Positions 19,316-29,042 are shown, counted from the stretch's first letter. The stretch: 64,000 nucleotides of DNA from CAYUQT01 sp964596165 (GCA_964596165.1 CAZQTW010000032.1:5601-69600); one strand, 5' to 3'. Numbers and translations are program-made. Notes: generated by a model not told the origin, from the letters alone.

Positions 19316-20059
19316 CTAGCGACGGCGCCGAAGCGCAACAACCGCCAAGCCGCCGCCGATCAAGGCCAGCGTTACCGGTTCGGGAACACCGTGGTCGTCA
19401 TCCGGCCAGAACGTCAGGTACATATCACCGGAGAATGACTTGCTGAAGTCATCGACCACGACGCCCGAGATACGGAACTGGTACGAACTGATCGAGCTCT
19501 GTTGTCCGCCGTTCGGCCAAATCCCGTAATCAACGAGAAGGCCGCCCAGTGCGGTCGCCAGGCCTGAGCCCTCGATCAGGTTCTGGTTGTAGATCTCCCG
19601 GGCCCTGTAGATGTCAAGCCTGCCTTCCAACACCGGCGCATACCCGAGGAGCGGGATATTGAGCCCCAGTGTCCAGTCGGGATCGCCGACACCGACACCG
19701 TTGAACCAGCCCTCGGCCTGGTTCGGGAGCAACGGCGGAATGCCGGAGGTGTCGGAGTACAGACTCCCCGCCGCTGACACACTCGCCCAAGAAATGGGGA
19801 GCGACCAATCGCTGGCGCCGTCATAGTGGACGGTAATGGCCGGACCGCCCGACTTGGATGTGATGGTGAGGGTTCCCAAGCCGTAACCCCCTCCGCCGGC
19901 GGTGAACGTGCCCCTCAGATTGGTGATCTGGATGCTCGTGGGCGACGCCGTCAACCAAGCGGGATCAAAACCCGGAACCCAGTTCGGATCCAGAGGGATC
20001 GCCCCGGCAACTCCTGTCATCCCTCCAACCAACAGCATCACAACGAGATTGCGTGGCAT
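19316..20059 (-). CDS. PEP-CTERM sorted secreted protein
   Basis: The 247-residue precursor starts at ATG 20059 and has a signal peptide (MPRNLVVMLLVGGMTGVAG). The body is rich in Gly, Ser and aromatic residues with no catalytic motif. The C-terminus has VPEPVTL, a hydrophobic helix (ALIGGGLAVVAL) and RRRR, the three-part PEP-CTERM signal processed by exosortase. It is thus exported, then probably cleaved and anchored or released with exopolysaccharide. It shares layout (mature start IPLDP, related Phe-Ser-x-Asp segment near the C-terminus) with the neighbour at 20188-20910. No exosortase gene is in this window. Function unknown. Confidence 0.8.
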   Translation of the reverse strand: MPRNLVVMLLVGGMTGVAGAIPLDPNWVPGFDPAWLTASPTSIQITNLRGTFTAGGGGYGLGTLTITSKSGGPAITVHYDGASDWSLPISWASVSAAGSLYSDTSGIPPLLPNQAEGWFNGVGVGDPDWTLGLNIPLLGYAPVLEGRLDIYRAREIYNQNLIEGSGLATALGGLLVDYGIWPNGGQQSSISSYQFRISGVVVDDFSKSFSGDMYLTFWPDDDHGVPEPVTLALIGGGLAVVALRRRR

Positions 20060-20187
20060 CCTCACATCTCCTCTCCCTCGAGGCCCCTTCCCCGAGACAC
20101 CCATACATCCCCCTCGAAACTCTCTCGATGGTCACCAGACACTCGGCAGCTTCTCCCCGCGCTGCCCCGCCGGAACAGAAATGCAAC

Positions 20188-20910
20188 CTAGTACAGTCTT
20201 GATCTGCGGCGAATGATGGCGGCCACCAAACCTCCACACGCCAACGTGAGCAACGAGACCGGTTCGGGAACCCCATAGATCGTCACCGAACCGCCGCCAC
20301 CCGATATCAGGTCCGTCGAGAAGTTCTGCATGTTCGACGGCACCGAGACCCAGTACTCGAAGTACATCTCGCCCTGAGGCGCGAAGTACGGCGCCAAAGA
20401 ACCCCCCGTAATCGTCATCAGGATGCCGTTATACGGACCGTCTCCGCCGTAAGTCTGCAACTGATTATTGTAGTTCTCGTGCAATCCAAAACCGCCGACA
20501 AGCTGGCCGCTCAGGAGGACGGCGTTACCGTTCTCCATGTCGATCAACGCGTAGTTCACGTCGGATCCGAACCAACCGTTGGCCGTCCCGCCCGCGCTCA
20601 AGTCGGAGGTGATGGGAATATCGATCACAAGGCCAAACGTGTACGGGCCCGGGTAGTTCGGGTTCAGGCTGGAGACCACGCCCGATCCCGGCGCCCCGTC
20701 AAGCGACTTGAGGTTGCCGGTCACGGGAGCTGTCCCCGTGTTGTCAAACACAAGCTGGCCTTGTGCGATGTTGAATGTGATCGAGTCGTCGATCCAGATA
20801 TAGCCGCCGCTCGGATCCAGTGGAATCGCGAAGGCACTCGTCGATACAAACAGGACAAGTGCAGCGACCGCTAGTGCGACGTGCCCACTTCCCTTCCCCA
20901 ATGTGTACAC
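20188..20910 (-). CDS. PEP-CTERM sorted secreted protein with GTG start
   Basis: The best start is GTG 20910: AGGAGG lies seven bases upstream and gives a 240-residue precursor whose signal ends at STSAFA. A longer frame starting at 21009 adds sequence without a ribosome site. The mature part starts IPLDPSGGY and is rich in Gly, Asn and Thr. The tail is GVPEPVSLLTLACGGLVAAIIRRR-type, a PEP-CTERM signal. It lies directly upstream of a second PEP-CTERM gene on the same strand, so both may be made together. No enzyme motif is visible and the function is unknown. Confidence 0.8.
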   Translation of the reverse strand: MYTLGKGSGHVALAVAALVLFVSTSAFAIPLDPSGGYIWIDDSITFNIAQGQLVFDNTGTAPVTGNLKSLDGAPGSGVVSSLNPNYPGPYTFGLVIDIPITSDLSAGGTANGWFGSDVNYALIDMENGNAVLLSGQLVGGFGLHENYNNQLQTYGGDGPYNGILMTITGGSLAPYFAPQGEMYFEYWVSVPSNMQNFSTDLISGGGGSVTIYGVPEPVSLLTLACGGLVAAIIRRRSRLY

Positions 20911-21037
20911 GGCGAGGCCTCCTCTCCCTCTGGTCGCCCTGTCACCTTCCCCCACGAATAAGCAATAGAGTACCGTCTTCACTCGTACTGTGTCAACAAT
21001 AAAGTCCAAAAAAAATAAAATCGCCTAGCATTGTCGC

Positions 21038-22762
21038 CTACACGGAACGGCATACCTTCCGCCTGCGCCTGGCCAAGAAGAGCACGCACATATAACCCAT
21101 TGATAAAAATAGACTTCCAATTGCCCCGCTTCCACAGAACGTCGGAAGGTTCCAACCTGGTCCCACGTCAATAGTCCGGTGAAGCTGCATTAGCGGGTCC
21201 CCTACGACCACGGTAGCCCAGCTCAGATAGGGCATCGCACTGTAGGCCGCCTCGATGAACGTCATGTCGCCTACCCCGTCGCCATCGGCGTCGCGGAAGT
21301 AGTTGAAGAACAGCAGATCGTTATCGGCCACACTCGTGGTGAGAGGTTCAAACACGTGTCCCATCGCGCCCGACCCGCCGATGTAGATCCACTGCCACAC
21401 TTTACCTTGTCGCGCTGCGGTGGGGATATTCGCGTCGCTGAAAAACGTGACCGCGTTGTAACTCTCCGTCGAGTTGAAGACGGCTCCGTAAACCGGTCGA
21501 AACAACTGAACGCCGTTGGGACCGCCGGTCAACAGGTAGTCGGCGGATACCCCTGACTGATGTATGCCGAACGTGCATAGCCCCACGATTCCATAGTTCG
21601 GATCGAGGCCCTGATTGCAGAGCATGTCGGTCGGATCGTAGAGCACGGGTCCCCAGATCCGTCCCTCTCCCATCAGATCGATCTCCACGCCGCCAAGGGG
21701 ATCGGGAAGGAATCTGTTGGGGTCGCCGATGAGCGATCGGTAGGCGTATCGATAATCATCGCGATAGACGCCTGAACTGGTGACATTCGGCGGCGTCGGA
21801 TAGGCCTCCGCCGTCAGATACTGCTCCGGCATCGCGTACTGCGGAATGGCGGAGCCCGCGTTGTACCACTTGTCGTTGTCTGAGACGGCCCCGCTGGTCT
21901 TGTCGTCGATGACAACGGCCGACCAAGCCGGATCGTAACCGTGGAAGTTTCGATGGTTGGGATCGGAGACTCGAGCGGTCATCTCGAGCATCCGGTTCAC
22001 ATACAAATCGGGGCCAACCGAGGCCGTCCTGGGTCCGTCCAGACGGGCAACCAGGTACATGTCCTTAACGCAGAATTGGCGACCTCCCGTGGCCCGGAAG
22101 TAGCTGAACTGCTGCCCCTCGTAGACCCGCGACGAGTCAAACAGGGGTGCAACAAACCGGAACGTCTGCCTTCGGGCCAGGATGTTGCGATCGCCGCAGA
22201 ACGAGGACATCGGGCTGATGTACCCGTGATACGGATTCACAATGCGACCGGATAACGGCGCGCGATGATTGGGATCAAGCGCCGGGTCGATTTGCCACAA
22301 GACGGCCAACTCCGATTCCACTGAGGCCGCGTCGATTTCAGCCGTGTACCCTTCCACCCTCGCGGCATTCGACCCCGCCTCGTAGACCACGTCGGCATAG
22401 ACCGTATCCTTGATTCGATACGGCATTCCCGGCGTGGTGACGATGACCCAGATGTGATCGACCAGGTTGTAGGCTTGCAGGTGTTGACGAACCGGTTGGG
22501 CTATCAGATTCTCGAAGTCCTGGCGGGTGATCATCTCCGTCGTGGGGCTCGTCACGTCGGGCAATCCGGCGAGACAGACAACGTTCTGATCGGGGATCCC
22601 TGGGTGATATACCCGGTATCGGGCCGCCACGTACTGGCTGGACGAAGAAGCGCTGTTGACGAGAAGGAGGACGCGGTCCTCCGTGATTCCTCCGCACACG
22701 GGGACTGCGAACCCTGCCACGGCAAGCAGCGCCTTGCACCTGGCCGGCAGATTCCCCACCAT
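21038..22762 (-). CDS. TIGR03790-like secreted protein with CGSG-type C-terminal tail
   Basis: The 574-residue precursor starts at ATG 22762 after AGGGGAGAA. The start of the mature part (DRVLLLVNSASSSSQYVAA, then YRVYHPGIPDQNVVCL) matches my recollection of the TIGR03790 family of uncharacterised bacterial proteins. A Cys-Gly-Asp segment (SSFCGDRN) and many Tyr/Asp turns follow. The C-terminus is FCGSGAIGSLFLSMGYM, more hydrophobic residues and RRRRK. This is the layout of a sorting signal but has CGSG in place of PEP; the protein at 58218-59714 has the same element. It lies upstream of the two PEP-CTERM genes on the same strand. Function unknown. Confidence 0.7.
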   Translation of the reverse strand: MVGNLPARCKALLAVAGFAVPVCGGITEDRVLLLVNSASSSSQYVAARYRVYHPGIPDQNVVCLAGLPDVTSPTTEMITRQDFENLIAQPVRQHLQAYNLVDHIWVIVTTPGMPYRIKDTVYADVVYEAGSNAARVEGYTAEIDAASVESELAVLWQIDPALDPNHRAPLSGRIVNPYHGYISPMSSFCGDRNILARRQTFRFVAPLFDSSRVYEGQQFSYFRATGGRQFCVKDMYLVARLDGPRTASVGPDLYVNRMLEMTARVSDPNHRNFHGYDPAWSAVVIDDKTSGAVSDNDKWYNAGSAIPQYAMPEQYLTAEAYPTPPNVTSSGVYRDDYRYAYRSLIGDPNRFLPDPLGGVEIDLMGEGRIWGPVLYDPTDMLCNQGLDPNYGIVGLCTFGIHQSGVSADYLLTGGPNGVQLFRPVYGAVFNSTESYNAVTFFSDANIPTAARQGKVWQWIYIGGSGAMGHVFEPLTTSVADNDLLFFNYFRDADGDGVGDMTFIEAAYSAMPYLSWATVVVGDPLMQLHRTIDVGPGWNLPTFCGSGAIGSLFLSMGYMCVLFLARRRRKVCRSV

Positions 22763-23124
22763 CAACTTCTCCCCTTCTGTTGGCGCCGCTATCCGGAGAT
22801 GAGGTGTTTCCTTCCGTGGAACGGTGGGACAGTTACCTGTCCGTCGCCAAGCGCCAACCACTCCCTTATCGGCCTATCCAACTTTCCCTTTGACGTTTTC
22901 GTTGGGCGTCCTATTCGACGTGGGGGCGCGCGATCGGCCTACTACATCTACCACCGATTCATTCTTAGACGCCCAAAAGCCCTTATACTGTGGATAGTAA
23001 CGTGAAGCTGGTGAGTTGTCTAGGCCGATTTCTTACGGAAAAGGGTGTGATTGAACGACTTTTAAGTAATGCTTTGTATGTTTTCAGCGAAATCCGGTGC
23101 CCCATCGATCCTGAACCGTATCGC
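22763..23124. other. Intergenic region without recognised gene
   Basis: The stretch between the TIGR03790-like start and the end of the symporter gene holds no coding frame with recognisable protein. Part of it (about 22950-23100) is more AT-rich than its surroundings and probably holds the promoter for the secreted-protein genes. Confidence 0.4.
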
Positions 23125-24498
23125 CTAACTCCGCCTGGCGCTTACCACTCTTTGAATCTCCTCGTGAGTCTGACGGTCTAGCGGATAACGCGAAAAGACA
23201 ACCGCCGCCAGCGAGTAGAGCACCACCGGAATTGCGACAAACACAACTTTGAGTCCCAGCAGGGCCGTTGCAGACTGCTCGGCGGCCTGCTCCTTGTAGC
23301 CGAGTGCTTGGAGTGTTGCCCCGGTGGCCGCGATGGCACCGCCTTGTCCGATCTTCCTGCAGAACTCGGCTACCCCCCAATACAAACCCTCGCGTCGCTG
23401 ATGGGAGTGGAGTTCGTCATAGTCGATCGTATCGCCCATGATGGAGAACGGAAGCGTAATGAAGCCGCCGAATCCGAAACCGACCCCCGCGAACAAGGGC
23501 AACAGGAAGTAGTACCTTTCCGGCGTCATAAACGCCATGGGTACGGTGGCCGTCGCGGCGGTCAGAAGGCTGAGGACCAGCGCGGGTCGCTTGTCCAGTC
23601 GGCGCGACACCCAGGCCCAGAACGGAACGGCAGCCACTCCAAAGATCAGAAACGCCAGAACGGCCACCGGAAAGAGGCTCTCCGCATGAAGCCAGTGCTT
23701 GGCCACCTGGACTCCTACGATGACCGGGATGATGATGCTCGCGTTGTAGATCACATACGTCGCGAGCATGATCACGAAAGGTCGGTTGCGAAACAGTTGG
23801 CCGAATCCCTGTCGCGGCACATTCGTCTGAGGTCGACTGAATTCGCGGCGTTCATAGGTTCCCAGGAACGTAAGTGTCATGACGAGGATCATGATGCCGC
23901 CGCAGATGGCGCTCGCGACGGAAAAGCCCGCACGCCCGTCGGCGAACAGTCCGGCAAAGGCCTTGATGCCGACTCCCGCCGTCAATCCGAGAATGTAGAA
24001 CGCCTGACGATAGGCCATCAGTGAGGTTCGCTCGTGATGGTCCAACGTGAGTTCGGCGCCGAGGCTGTTGTAGGGCACCAGATAGACCGTCATGGCGCAG
24101 TAGTACGCGGTGGCCATAATGGCCAAATAGGCAACGGAAGGATGGCTGGGCGGACTGAAGAGGAGAAAGAAGCATAGCCCCGCCACCGGCGCGATACCGA
24201 GGATGTACGGCCGGCGGCGACCCCATCGGGTTCGGGTCCTGTCGGAGATCCACCCCATGGGGATGTCCGCGCAGGCATTGATCCAGAACGCCGCCATAAC
24301 GCAGGCGCCGACCGTGGCCGGCGAGAGTCCCACCACATCGATGTAGAAATAGAAGAGATAAAGGTTCAGCGAGAACTCAAACAGTCCACCGCCGAACGTG
24401 GAGACGCCGTAACTCAGCTTGGTTCGCAGCGGCAGGTGAGAGACAGTGGCTGTGGATGTGTGCCAATCGGAGACGTTGCCGGGCTGTTCATTGCTCAT
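23125..24498 (-). CDS. GPH-family sugar:cation symporter (MelB-like MFS)
   Basis: The 457-residue inner-membrane protein starts at ATG 24498. The glycoside-pentoside-hexuronide family signature is clear: DIPMGWISDRTRTRWGRRRP between helices 2 and 3, preceded by FWINACADIPMG with the cation-site Asp. KLSYGVSTFGGGLFEFSLN opens helix 1 and about twelve hydrophobic segments follow. The family imports melibiose, xylosides, glucuronides or similar sugars with Na+ or H+. It follows transketolase by 49 bases on the same strand, so uptake of a pentose or hexuronide feeding the pentose phosphate route is a reasonable inference. Confidence 0.85.
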   Translation of the reverse strand: MSNEQPGNVSDWHTSTATVSHLPLRTKLSYGVSTFGGGLFEFSLNLYLFYFYIDVVGLSPATVGACVMAAFWINACADIPMGWISDRTRTRWGRRRPYILGIAPVAGLCFFLLFSPPSHPSVAYLAIMATAYYCAMTVYLVPYNSLGAELTLDHHERTSLMAYRQAFYILGLTAGVGIKAFAGLFADGRAGFSVASAICGGIMILVMTLTFLGTYERREFSRPQTNVPRQGFGQLFRNRPFVIMLATYVIYNASIIIPVIVGVQVAKHWLHAESLFPVAVLAFLIFGVAAVPFWAWVSRRLDKRPALVLSLLTAATATVPMAFMTPERYYFLLPLFAGVGFGFGGFITLPFSIMGDTIDYDELHSHQRREGLYWGVAEFCRKIGQGGAIAATGATLQALGYKEQAAEQSATALLGLKVVFVAIPVVLYSLAAVVFSRYPLDRQTHEEIQRVVSARRS

Positions 24499-24547
24499 GC
24501 GCGGCTCGCGGTCGCCGATGATCGATGTGCCCAACCCAACGGGGCTA

Positions 24548-26491
24548 CTACGCCAGCCCCTTGGCGCGTTTTGCAATATCCTTCACCGTCAGTCCGACGA
24601 AGGCCAGCACGTCCTCCGGCGTGTTGCCGGACTTGGGAATCCGCTTGCAAGTCATCGACTCAACGATGTACGTACCGGTTTCGGCCGCCGCTTCGGCGAT
24701 CGCCCCGCCCAGTCCGCCGCCGTAATTGTCCTCGACGACCAGGATCTTGCCGCCGGCCTTTCCGGCCGCCTTCAGGATCGGCTTGGTCTTCAGCGGGAAG
24801 CTATAGGCGTCGATCACGGTGCAATCGATCTTGTGCTTCTTTTCGAAGAGTTCCGCCGCCTCGAGGACCACCGTCAGCATGTAGCCACTGCTGACTAGGA
24901 CGAGATCCTCGCCCTTGCGGATGACGTTCGAGCCGCCGACCTCGAACTCGGCATCCTTCGGGTAGATCAACGCTACGTCGGGCCGATGCGTTCGCATGTA
25001 GCACATGCCATTGAGGTTCGCCATGAGGCCCGTCAGGTGATAGGCGGACACGGCGTCGGCCGGCTGGAACGAATAGCAGGCGGGCTGCCCGCGGCCGTCG
25101 TCGGCCGTGCCGAAGCTGCGGAAGTACGTCACGTCGAGCAGGCCCATTTGGCTGGGTCCGTCGGCCGCCAGCGACACCCCTGCGTGCGAGCCGACGATCT
25201 TGATATTCGCCCGGCTGATGTTGGCCATCTCGATCTGGTCGTACGCGCGTGCGAGGAACTTGGCGAAGCTACTGGCGAACGGGATGTACCCCGCCGCCGC
25301 CAGACCCGCCGCCGCCGAGATCATGTTCTGCTCGGCGATCTTGCACTCGAAGAACCGGTCGGGGAACTTCTTGGCGAAGTACTCGGCGAACGTGGAGTTG
25401 CTGACGTCACCGTCGAGGGCAACGATCCGCGGGTCGGCCTTGCCCAAGGCGAGCAGCGCCGCTCCGTAGGCCCGGCGCGTCGCCAGCTTGTTCTTGGCCA
25501 CCGCGTCGGCCAGGCCGGCTTCGGCCATGCCCTCATCAAACGGCGGCAACGTGATCTTGCCCGCGGGCAGCGGCGCCGGTTCGGCCGGAGGCGGGGTAAT
25601 GCCCAGCCCGTCGCAGGCCCCCCGCGGAACACCGAGCTGATCGTACATCGCGTCGAGATCGGCGATCGCGCCGACTGTCTCGGATTCCTTTAGCGGCTTG
25701 CCGTGGTTGCCCTTGGCCTGAAGGGCCTTGGCGCCCCAACCTTTGATTGTCTTGGCGACGATCGCCAGCGGCCTATCGGTGGTGCCGGCCTTGTCGAGCG
25801 CGGCGGCGATCTGGTCGGGGTTGTGCCCGTCGATTGTGACGACCTCCCAGCCGAAGGCGTTCAGCTTGGCGGCGAGGGTTTCGGCCGATTGCTGCGGCGA
25901 GACGTAGTCGGCCTGTCCCTGCCCGTTGCAGTTGAAGATCGCGCATACGTTCGTCAGCTTGCGATCGACGATAAAGTCGGCCGCCTCCCAGATCTGCCCT
26001 TCGCGGGACTCCCCGTCGCCGATGACGGCGAAGATCGTCTTGTTGACGCCGCGGAGACGGGCGGCCAACCCGAGTCCCGCCGCCACCGAAAGCCCCTGTC
26101 CCAGGGACCCGGTGGCCGCATCGAAGAACGGAAAGCCCTCGGCCGGGTTGGGGTGGCCGTCCAATACGCTGTCCAGTTCGCGGAGCGTGTCCAACTCCTC
26201 GAACGTTACCTTGTGGGCCTCTTTGCGGGATTTGCCCGCCACGCCCCCGACGTCGGCATAGACGGCGTAGACGACCGGAACGGCGTGTCCTTCGCTCAAA
26301 ACGAGCCGGTCGGCGCCGGCGTGCCAGGGATTCCCCGGATCGTATCGCATCCGCTTTTCCATCAGCGTCACAACGATATGCCCCAGTGAGAGGCCGCTGG
26401 ACGGGTGTCCGGAGCCCGCCTTGGTCGTCATGCGGATCACGTATTTGCCGACTTCAATTGCCTTTGCATTCACTGCGTTTGAGAGCGTCAT
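24548..26491 (-). CDS. tkt: Transketolase
   Basis: This is a single-chain transketolase of 647 residues, a normal length. Thiamine diphosphate elements are visible: GSGHPSSGLSLGH near residue 27, GDGESREGQIWEAA, and the AEQNMISAAAG segment with the catalytic Glu of the pyrimidine domain. SHAGVSLAADGPSQMG is the conserved histidine-bearing loop. It transfers two-carbon ketol units between sugar phosphates in the pentose phosphate pathway. GGGGAGG lies just before the ATG pair at 26494/26491. The stop is 49 bases before the sugar symporter start, suggesting an operon. The order of domains resembles the archaeal/planctomycete type with a short middle linker. Confidence 0.93.
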   Translation of the reverse strand: MTLSNAVNAKAIEVGKYVIRMTTKAGSGHPSSGLSLGHIVVTLMEKRMRYDPGNPWHAGADRLVLSEGHAVPVVYAVYADVGGVAGKSRKEAHKVTFEELDTLRELDSVLDGHPNPAEGFPFFDAATGSLGQGLSVAAGLGLAARLRGVNKTIFAVIGDGESREGQIWEAADFIVDRKLTNVCAIFNCNGQGQADYVSPQQSAETLAAKLNAFGWEVVTIDGHNPDQIAAALDKAGTTDRPLAIVAKTIKGWGAKALQAKGNHGKPLKESETVGAIADLDAMYDQLGVPRGACDGLGITPPPAEPAPLPAGKITLPPFDEGMAEAGLADAVAKNKLATRRAYGAALLALGKADPRIVALDGDVSNSTFAEYFAKKFPDRFFECKIAEQNMISAAAGLAAAGYIPFASSFAKFLARAYDQIEMANISRANIKIVGSHAGVSLAADGPSQMGLLDVTYFRSFGTADDGRGQPACYSFQPADAVSAYHLTGLMANLNGMCYMRTHRPDVALIYPKDAEFEVGGSNVIRKGEDLVLVSSGYMLTVVLEAAELFEKKHKIDCTVIDAYSFPLKTKPILKAAGKAGGKILVVEDNYGGGLGGAIAEAAAETGTYIVESMTCKRIPKSGNTPEDVLAFVGLTVKDIAKRAKGLA

Positions 26492-26556
26492 CATCGCCTC
26501 CCCTATCGTTTGCCGGTTGAAGGACCGGGATACCCTATAAGCAAGCGGGGAGGGGA

Positions 26557-26886
26557 TCAAGTCTCCTGGCCCGTTGGCTCTGCACGCAAACCGGATTGCG
26601 GGCCGCTCCGGACGGTTCGCAACATGCCGACGAGGTCGTCCAATGTGGAGCCGGCCAGGGGCAACTCGCGCAATCCAGCGATGGCATTTGCCGGATCCTA
26701 GGCTGCCCGGCGGAGGATCAGATGCTCGTCTTCCCAAAGGGCGCAGGCTGCGCGAACATCGCCGTCGAGCGGTTGTCCGACCGAAACGGGGTTGACGATG
26801 TGCAGATCGTGTCGTCGCCGAAGGAACGGCAGGTGCGTATGTCCCGTCGCCTCCTCGGGAAAATCCCATGCGGCGGAGCCGTGTTT
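26557..26886 (-). pseudogene. Decayed C-terminal fragment of a YfcE-type phosphoesterase
   Basis: Read on the minus strand, this stretch encodes HTHLPFLRRRHDLHIVNP, then VSVGQPLDGDVRAACALW and, after a TAG at 26698-26700, DPANAIAGLRELPLAGSTLD and DLVGMLRTVR. It aligns along its whole length with the C-terminal 100 residues of the intact phosphoesterase at 29043-29780 (HTHLPLLRRSRNVRVVNPGS and following). The amber codon stands where the intact gene has Tyr. The N-terminal catalytic two-thirds are missing; the fragment begins directly after the TauE/SafE stop. It is therefore a truncated, nonsense-mutated relic, probably of a duplicated copy. Confidence 0.8.
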
Positions 26887-27621
26887 TCAGCCTTTTCCGA
26901 TCAGCAACACGCCGGCCGCGACCATCACGAGTTCAATCACGACCACAAAGAGTCGCTCGCTCAGACGATCCAGCAGACGCTTGCCCAACCATGAGCCGAC
27001 GATCATGCACGGCGCCAGAAGCAGGCCCGCGGCGAGAACTCGCTGCGAAAGAAGGCTCGTCCATCCGTAGGCGACGAGCTTGAACGTGTGCGTGATCACC
27101 GTCGCCGCCGCTTCCGTGCCGATATACGCACCGCGCATCAGTCCGTAGGCCAAGAAGAACGGGGCCGTCACCGGACCGGTGCTGCCCACCAGCGCCGACA
27201 GGAGCGAAGCCCCCGCCCCAACAGCGGCAAAGCCGCGCGCCGGGCATCGCGGGTATCGGCCTCCCCCTACCCGGCGATAAGCCACGATCCCGACGAGGAA
27301 CACGCCGACGCCGCGTGTCAACCAGCGAAGCGGCGCGGCCGCGAAGAGGACCCCGCCGAGCAGCGCCAGCGGCACGGCGCCCACCGAGTACCACCCGACA
27401 ACCCGGCGGTCGATGTCGGTGCGGTTGAACCAGACCCGCGATCCGTTTCCGACCAGCTGCGCGATCGTCAGGATCGGCACCGCGTCTCGCATCCCGAACA
27501 CGTGCACGAGCGCCGGCAACAGCAGGATTGCGCCGCCGAACCCCGCCACCGCGGCGACGGCGGACGCCGTCACGGCGCTTGCGATCAGCGCCGCGACCTG
27601 AATCCAGTGGACATCCAACAC
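26887..27621 (-). CDS. TauE/SafE family membrane permease
   Basis: The 244-residue protein starts at GTG 27621 and has about seven or eight hydrophobic helices. Family marks are the Gly-rich AAVAGFGGAILLLPAL in helix 1-2 and the second-half repeat GAGASLLSALVGSTGPVTAP. TauE/SafE proteins move small organic or sulfur anions (sulfite, sulfoacetate, sulfolactate) across the inner membrane; the substrate here is unknown. It lies 107 bases downstream of enolase on the same strand and may be a distal member of the fluoride-controlled transcript, but this is uncertain. Its stop touches the phosphoesterase relic. Confidence 0.85.
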   Translation of the reverse strand: MLDVHWIQVAALIASAVTASAVAAVAGFGGAILLLPALVHVFGMRDAVPILTIAQLVGNGSRVWFNRTDIDRRVVGWYSVGAVPLALLGGVLFAAAPLRWLTRGVGVFLVGIVAYRRVGGGRYPRCPARGFAAVGAGASLLSALVGSTGPVTAPFFLAYGLMRGAYIGTEAAATVITHTFKLVAYGWTSLLSQRVLAAGLLLAPCMIVGSWLGKRLLDRLSERLFVVVIELVMVAAGVLLIGKG

Positions 27622-27728
27622 GAAACCGCTCTTTCAGAGTCCAATCCGAACGACGGTACCTGCCGCGGCCATGGACGGACACGGGGCCGATCTCGCCCGT
27701 ACGACGCTCCCGGCGCCCAACCGCGCGA

Positions 27729-29012
27729 TCAGCTCTTGCTCGCCAGCGGGTTGCCGAAGACGGCCGCCTTGCCCAACTCGGCCTCGATCTCCAACAGCCG
27801 GTTGTACTTGGCGATTCGCTCGCTCCGGCAGGCCGATCCGGTCTTGATCTGGCCGCCGCCCATGGCCACCGCGAAGTCGGCCATGAAGGCATCCTCGGTC
27901 TCGCCCGAACGATGGGAGACCACAAAACCCCAGCCCGCCTTGCGGCAAAGGTCGATCGCCTCGACGGTCTCCGTGACCGTGCCGATCTGATTCAGCTTGA
28001 TGAGGACGGCATTGGTCGCCCGTTCCTTGATACCGCGTTCGATGAAGCGGGTATTGGTAACGTACAGATCGTCTCCGACGATCTGAATCCTCGACCCCAG
28101 GGCGGCGGTCTGTTCCTTGAAACCAACCCAATCGTTTTCGGCCAGGCCGTCCTCAATGGAGACGATGGGGTACTTCTCAACCCAGGCCGTGTAGAGGGCG
28201 GTCATCTCCGAACTGTTCTTCTTGCCCTGACCTGATTTGGCGAGGTGGTAGGCGCCACCCTCGAAGAACGAGCTGGCCGCCGGGTCGAGGGCAATGGCCA
28301 CGTCCTTGCCGGGTTTGTAGCCGGCCGCTTGGATCGCCTCCAGTATGACCTCACATGCCTCGTCGTTGCTCTTAAGATTCGGAGCGAACCCACCCTCATC
28401 GCCGACGCTGGTGGCGTAGCCTTTCTTGTGGAGAATCCCCTTGAGCGCGTGGAAGGTCTCGGCGCCGGCGCGCAACGCCTCCGCGAACGTCCGCGCGCCG
28501 ATCGGCATCACCATGAATTCCTGAAAGTCCACGCTGTTGTCGGCGTGCTTGCCGCCGTTGAGGATATTCATCATGGGTACCGGCAGACGCACGGCACCCG
28601 TGCCGCCCAGATAGGCGAACAGCGGGAGATCGGCGGCGATCGCCGCCGCCTTGGCCACCGCCATCGATACGCCCAGGATCGCGTTGGCCCCCAGCTTGCC
28701 CTTGTTGGGCGTCCCGTCGAGTTCGATCATCAACCGATCGATCTCAGCCTGGCGTGTCGGGTCCATGCCGATGATCTTCGGACCGATGACCTCGTTGACG
28801 TTGGCGACGGCCTTGAGCACACCCTTGCCGCCGTAGCGTTTCTTGTCTCCGTCGCGCAACTCGACGGCCTCGTTCTCGCCGGTCGAAGCGCCGGACGGCA
28901 CCGACGCCGACGTGGCGACGCCGTCGTCGAGCCTGACAAAGACCCGGAGCGTCGGATTGCCCCGGGAATCGAGGATTTCCAAAGCCTTCACACTGCTGAT
29001 CTTGCATTTCAT
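27729..29012 (-). CDS. eno: Enolase (phosphopyruvate hydratase)
   Basis: This is full-length enolase, 427 residues, converting 2-phosphoglycerate to phosphoenolpyruvate in glycolysis. Diagnostic parts are LDSRGNPT, VPSGASTGE, GVSMAVAKA, the Mg2+ ligand regions ALDPAASSFF and PIVSIEDGLAENDW, IVGDDLYVTN, IKLNQIGT with catalytic Lys, and VSHRSGETED. AAGGAG lies nine bases before the ATG. It starts 30 bases after the phosphoesterase stop and so sits in the transcript led by the fluoride riboswitch at 29881-29930. Enolase is a classical target of fluoride inhibition (with Mg and phosphate), and is a known gene class behind such riboswitches. Confidence 0.97.
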   Translation of the reverse strand: MKCKISSVKALEILDSRGNPTLRVFVRLDDGVATSASVPSGASTGENEAVELRDGDKKRYGGKGVLKAVANVNEVIGPKIIGMDPTRQAEIDRLMIELDGTPNKGKLGANAILGVSMAVAKAAAIAADLPLFAYLGGTGAVRLPVPMMNILNGGKHADNSVDFQEFMVMPIGARTFAEALRAGAETFHALKGILHKKGYATSVGDEGGFAPNLKSNDEACEVILEAIQAAGYKPGKDVAIALDPAASSFFEGGAYHLAKSGQGKKNSSEMTALYTAWVEKYPIVSIEDGLAENDWVGFKEQTAALGSRIQIVGDDLYVTNTRFIERGIKERATNAVLIKLNQIGTVTETVEAIDLCRKAGWGFVVSHRSGETEDAFMADFAVAMGGGQIKTGSACRSERIAKYNRLLEIEAELGKAAVFGNPLASKS

Positions 29013-29042
29013 AAGTCGCTCTCCTTGTTGTTTGCGAAGTCA

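Noticed and set aside
22990..23181. 63-codon plus-strand frame
   Set aside because: It starts without a ribosome site and runs into the end of the symporter gene on the other strand.
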